From Diadema setosum (taxonomy: Eukaryota > Echinodermata > Echinoidea > Diadematoida > Diadematidae): DNA of 64,000 nt. Where the stretch lies: the NCBI GenBank assembly GCA_033980235.1, contig CM067075.1:6240486-6304485 (forward strand), written 5' to 3'. Under the pieces are notes generated by a model. That model worked only from the letters and a program-made list of their open reading frames with translations, searched no databases and had not been told where the DNA came from. Below are positions 62,653 through 64,000 of this stretch, one piece after another. How positions within the stretch are numbered: the first letter of the stretch is position 1; every line of letters starts with the position of its first letter. Made by a program: the position numbers and the translations under genes.

Positions 62653-63609
62653 ATCTTTATGACGTATATGCCAGTTACCCCGAACTCTCAGTCATGTGGC
62701 TATATTGTCAGTCTTGCGTTTTGGTTTTGAATTAAAAAAAAACTCAGATTACAGGGAGGGAAAAAGAAGATCCGTATTTGGAGTAGTGTCTTTGTTGATA
62801 TTGTAGTTTCATCATGAAAACAATCATTACCTAGTGTTCAGCACTAAAAGCTCTTGTATACCCTCGGGAGCAGTGATTTAAAAAAAATCAAGATATCACA
62901 TTTGATGCATATGTGTAGGTCTGTTGTATAACAAAACATCCTACCATATAAAATTTTCCCAATGAAGTCTAAGATATAAGGAGATATCAGTATTTTCTCA
63001 ATAAACCATAACTGTAGACGGTTTAGTCTGGAAACATTTTTATTATGCCTATATATTGCATTTATATTTTGTACATTTAACGATACTTAACATCGATTAT
63101 ACAGATTCATTTTTTTTTTGAACAGTGGTTGTTTCTATCCCTAACTCTCATTTTAGAACTATATCAAAGCAATAATGCTGGTTTTTTGTTTCATCTGCAA
63201 ATGGTAAATTATGCCTTTAAGGTTTGCCCTGAGCAGTAAAGTCAAATTTTTAGAAGAAAAAATCCCATTAAAAATCCGTTAAAATTCACAACAGTTCGGA
63301 GTATAGTTTCGAGAATCCCCCACGATACCACCACGTGCTCCCTGAATTTTTGTATAAGACTTTTGTATATATCAATTTAAACCTGCAAAGCATCGCCATA
63401 CCTCAAAACTCTGTTATATTTTGTTGCAAGTCCCTTAGAACTCTCATCTAATGAACTGGTATGGTGCCATATTTTTGAGTCCGAGTAATTGGACTCGTAA
63501 TGGTGATCTTCGCCAGATTCAGTCTGACAGTAGCTATACACGAAGGGGAGTCTGGCGCAATAACTGGGATATGCCATCTAATATTTCGATGGTTTAACGT
63601 CTGACAACT
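62653..63609. other. Non-coding DNA, no gene seen
   Basis: AT-rich with homopolymer runs. No feature is recognised. Confidence 0.4.
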
Positions 63610-63740
63610 TTAAAGGGACTGTGCAGTATAATGGATATTGACTTGTGCTGATTCCTGATACCCTCAACATCACTTATCATAGTCAAATGAATATCTAAAT
63701 ACGTGTCATATATTTCATAATAATTTTCCTACTATTTTTC
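63610..63740. mobile_element. Probable partial TTAA MITE
   Basis: TTAAAGGGACTGTGCAGTAT resembles the TTAAAGGGATTGTACAGTTA end of the 557-945 element. No matching right end is seen before the window closes, so it is truncated, interrupted or incomplete. C/A-runs lie at 63771-63801. Confidence 0.4.
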
Positions 63741-64000
63741 TTTAGTTTACTGGAATACATCCACAGGCCTCCCCCCCCCCCCCAAAAAAAAAAAAAAAAA
63801 ATCTAAAACAGACACTAACAAAAACCTCCAAACGAAGAGTCTGCCAATGATTAACTAAGGACATTTGGATGCACCTTTCCCAAGACTGAACATGACTTGG
63901 ATTTAAAAATGCAGGAAAACATGTTACGTTATGCTCGGTAAAGGGGAAGGTGCACTCCAATATTGTCCATTTTTTTTTTTTTTTGGTCAATTGTTAAGCA

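Overview
This is eukaryotic, AT-rich, intron-bearing DNA dominated by microsatellites, foldback elements and retroelement debris. It contains one intact protein gene. Nothing in it looks bacterial or viral. The repeat types (TTAA-flanked foldback MITEs, TTCCGAA arrays, AGGTCA-rich repeats ending in GGCGGAGGCATAC, a short element with CAGTGGCGGA ends) and an over-represented TAGGCCTA octamer suggest a marine invertebrate deuterostome, most likely an echinoderm. That assignment is inference from composition and repeat style, not from a species marker.

The one confident gene lies at 20977-25070 on the + strand. It is a rhodopsin-class, amine-type seven-transmembrane receptor of 545 residues. Exon 1 (20977-21997) holds all seven helices and exon 2 (24454-25070) holds a long cytoplasmic tail. 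The 2.46-kb intron carries a foldback element and a degenerate motif array. The receptor keeps the amine-receptor residues Asp3.32, Trp7.40 and Tyr7.43, but has His-Lys-Phe where the family has Asp-Arg-Tyr.

The most striking structure is a pair of nearly identical 6.75-kb elements in opposite orientation: copy 1 at 7873-14625 and copy 2 at 32066-38825. They flank the 17.4-kb block that contains the receptor. Each has about 1.1-kb terminal inverted repeats starting TAGTCTAGCAGCC, and each is flanked by its own 3-bp target duplication (TCT for copy 1, CAT for copy 2). They are therefore independent insertions of a large non-autonomous transposon, not a segmental inversion. The interior is built from older repeats: a second, diverged end module, a three-copy 318-bp tandem, AGGTCA-rich repeats and an imperfect palindrome. 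I see no transposase in it.

Layout. 1-7872: MITE, tandem repeats, and a decayed LINE ORF1-like pseudogene (about 2790-3690, minus strand). 7873-14625: element copy 1. 14626-20640: microsatellites, small MITEs, and a decayed LINE reverse-transcriptase 3' end with a trinucleotide tail (18015-19054). 20640-25300: receptor gene. 25300-32065: TTCCGAA arrays, a diverged duplication, and a tRNA-derived SINE. 32066-38825: element copy 2. 38826-64000: small foldback MITEs, a 0.95-kb GATA array, pentanucleotide repeats, a duplicated 0.41-kb block (57458 and 62246), and long stretches with no recognisable gene.
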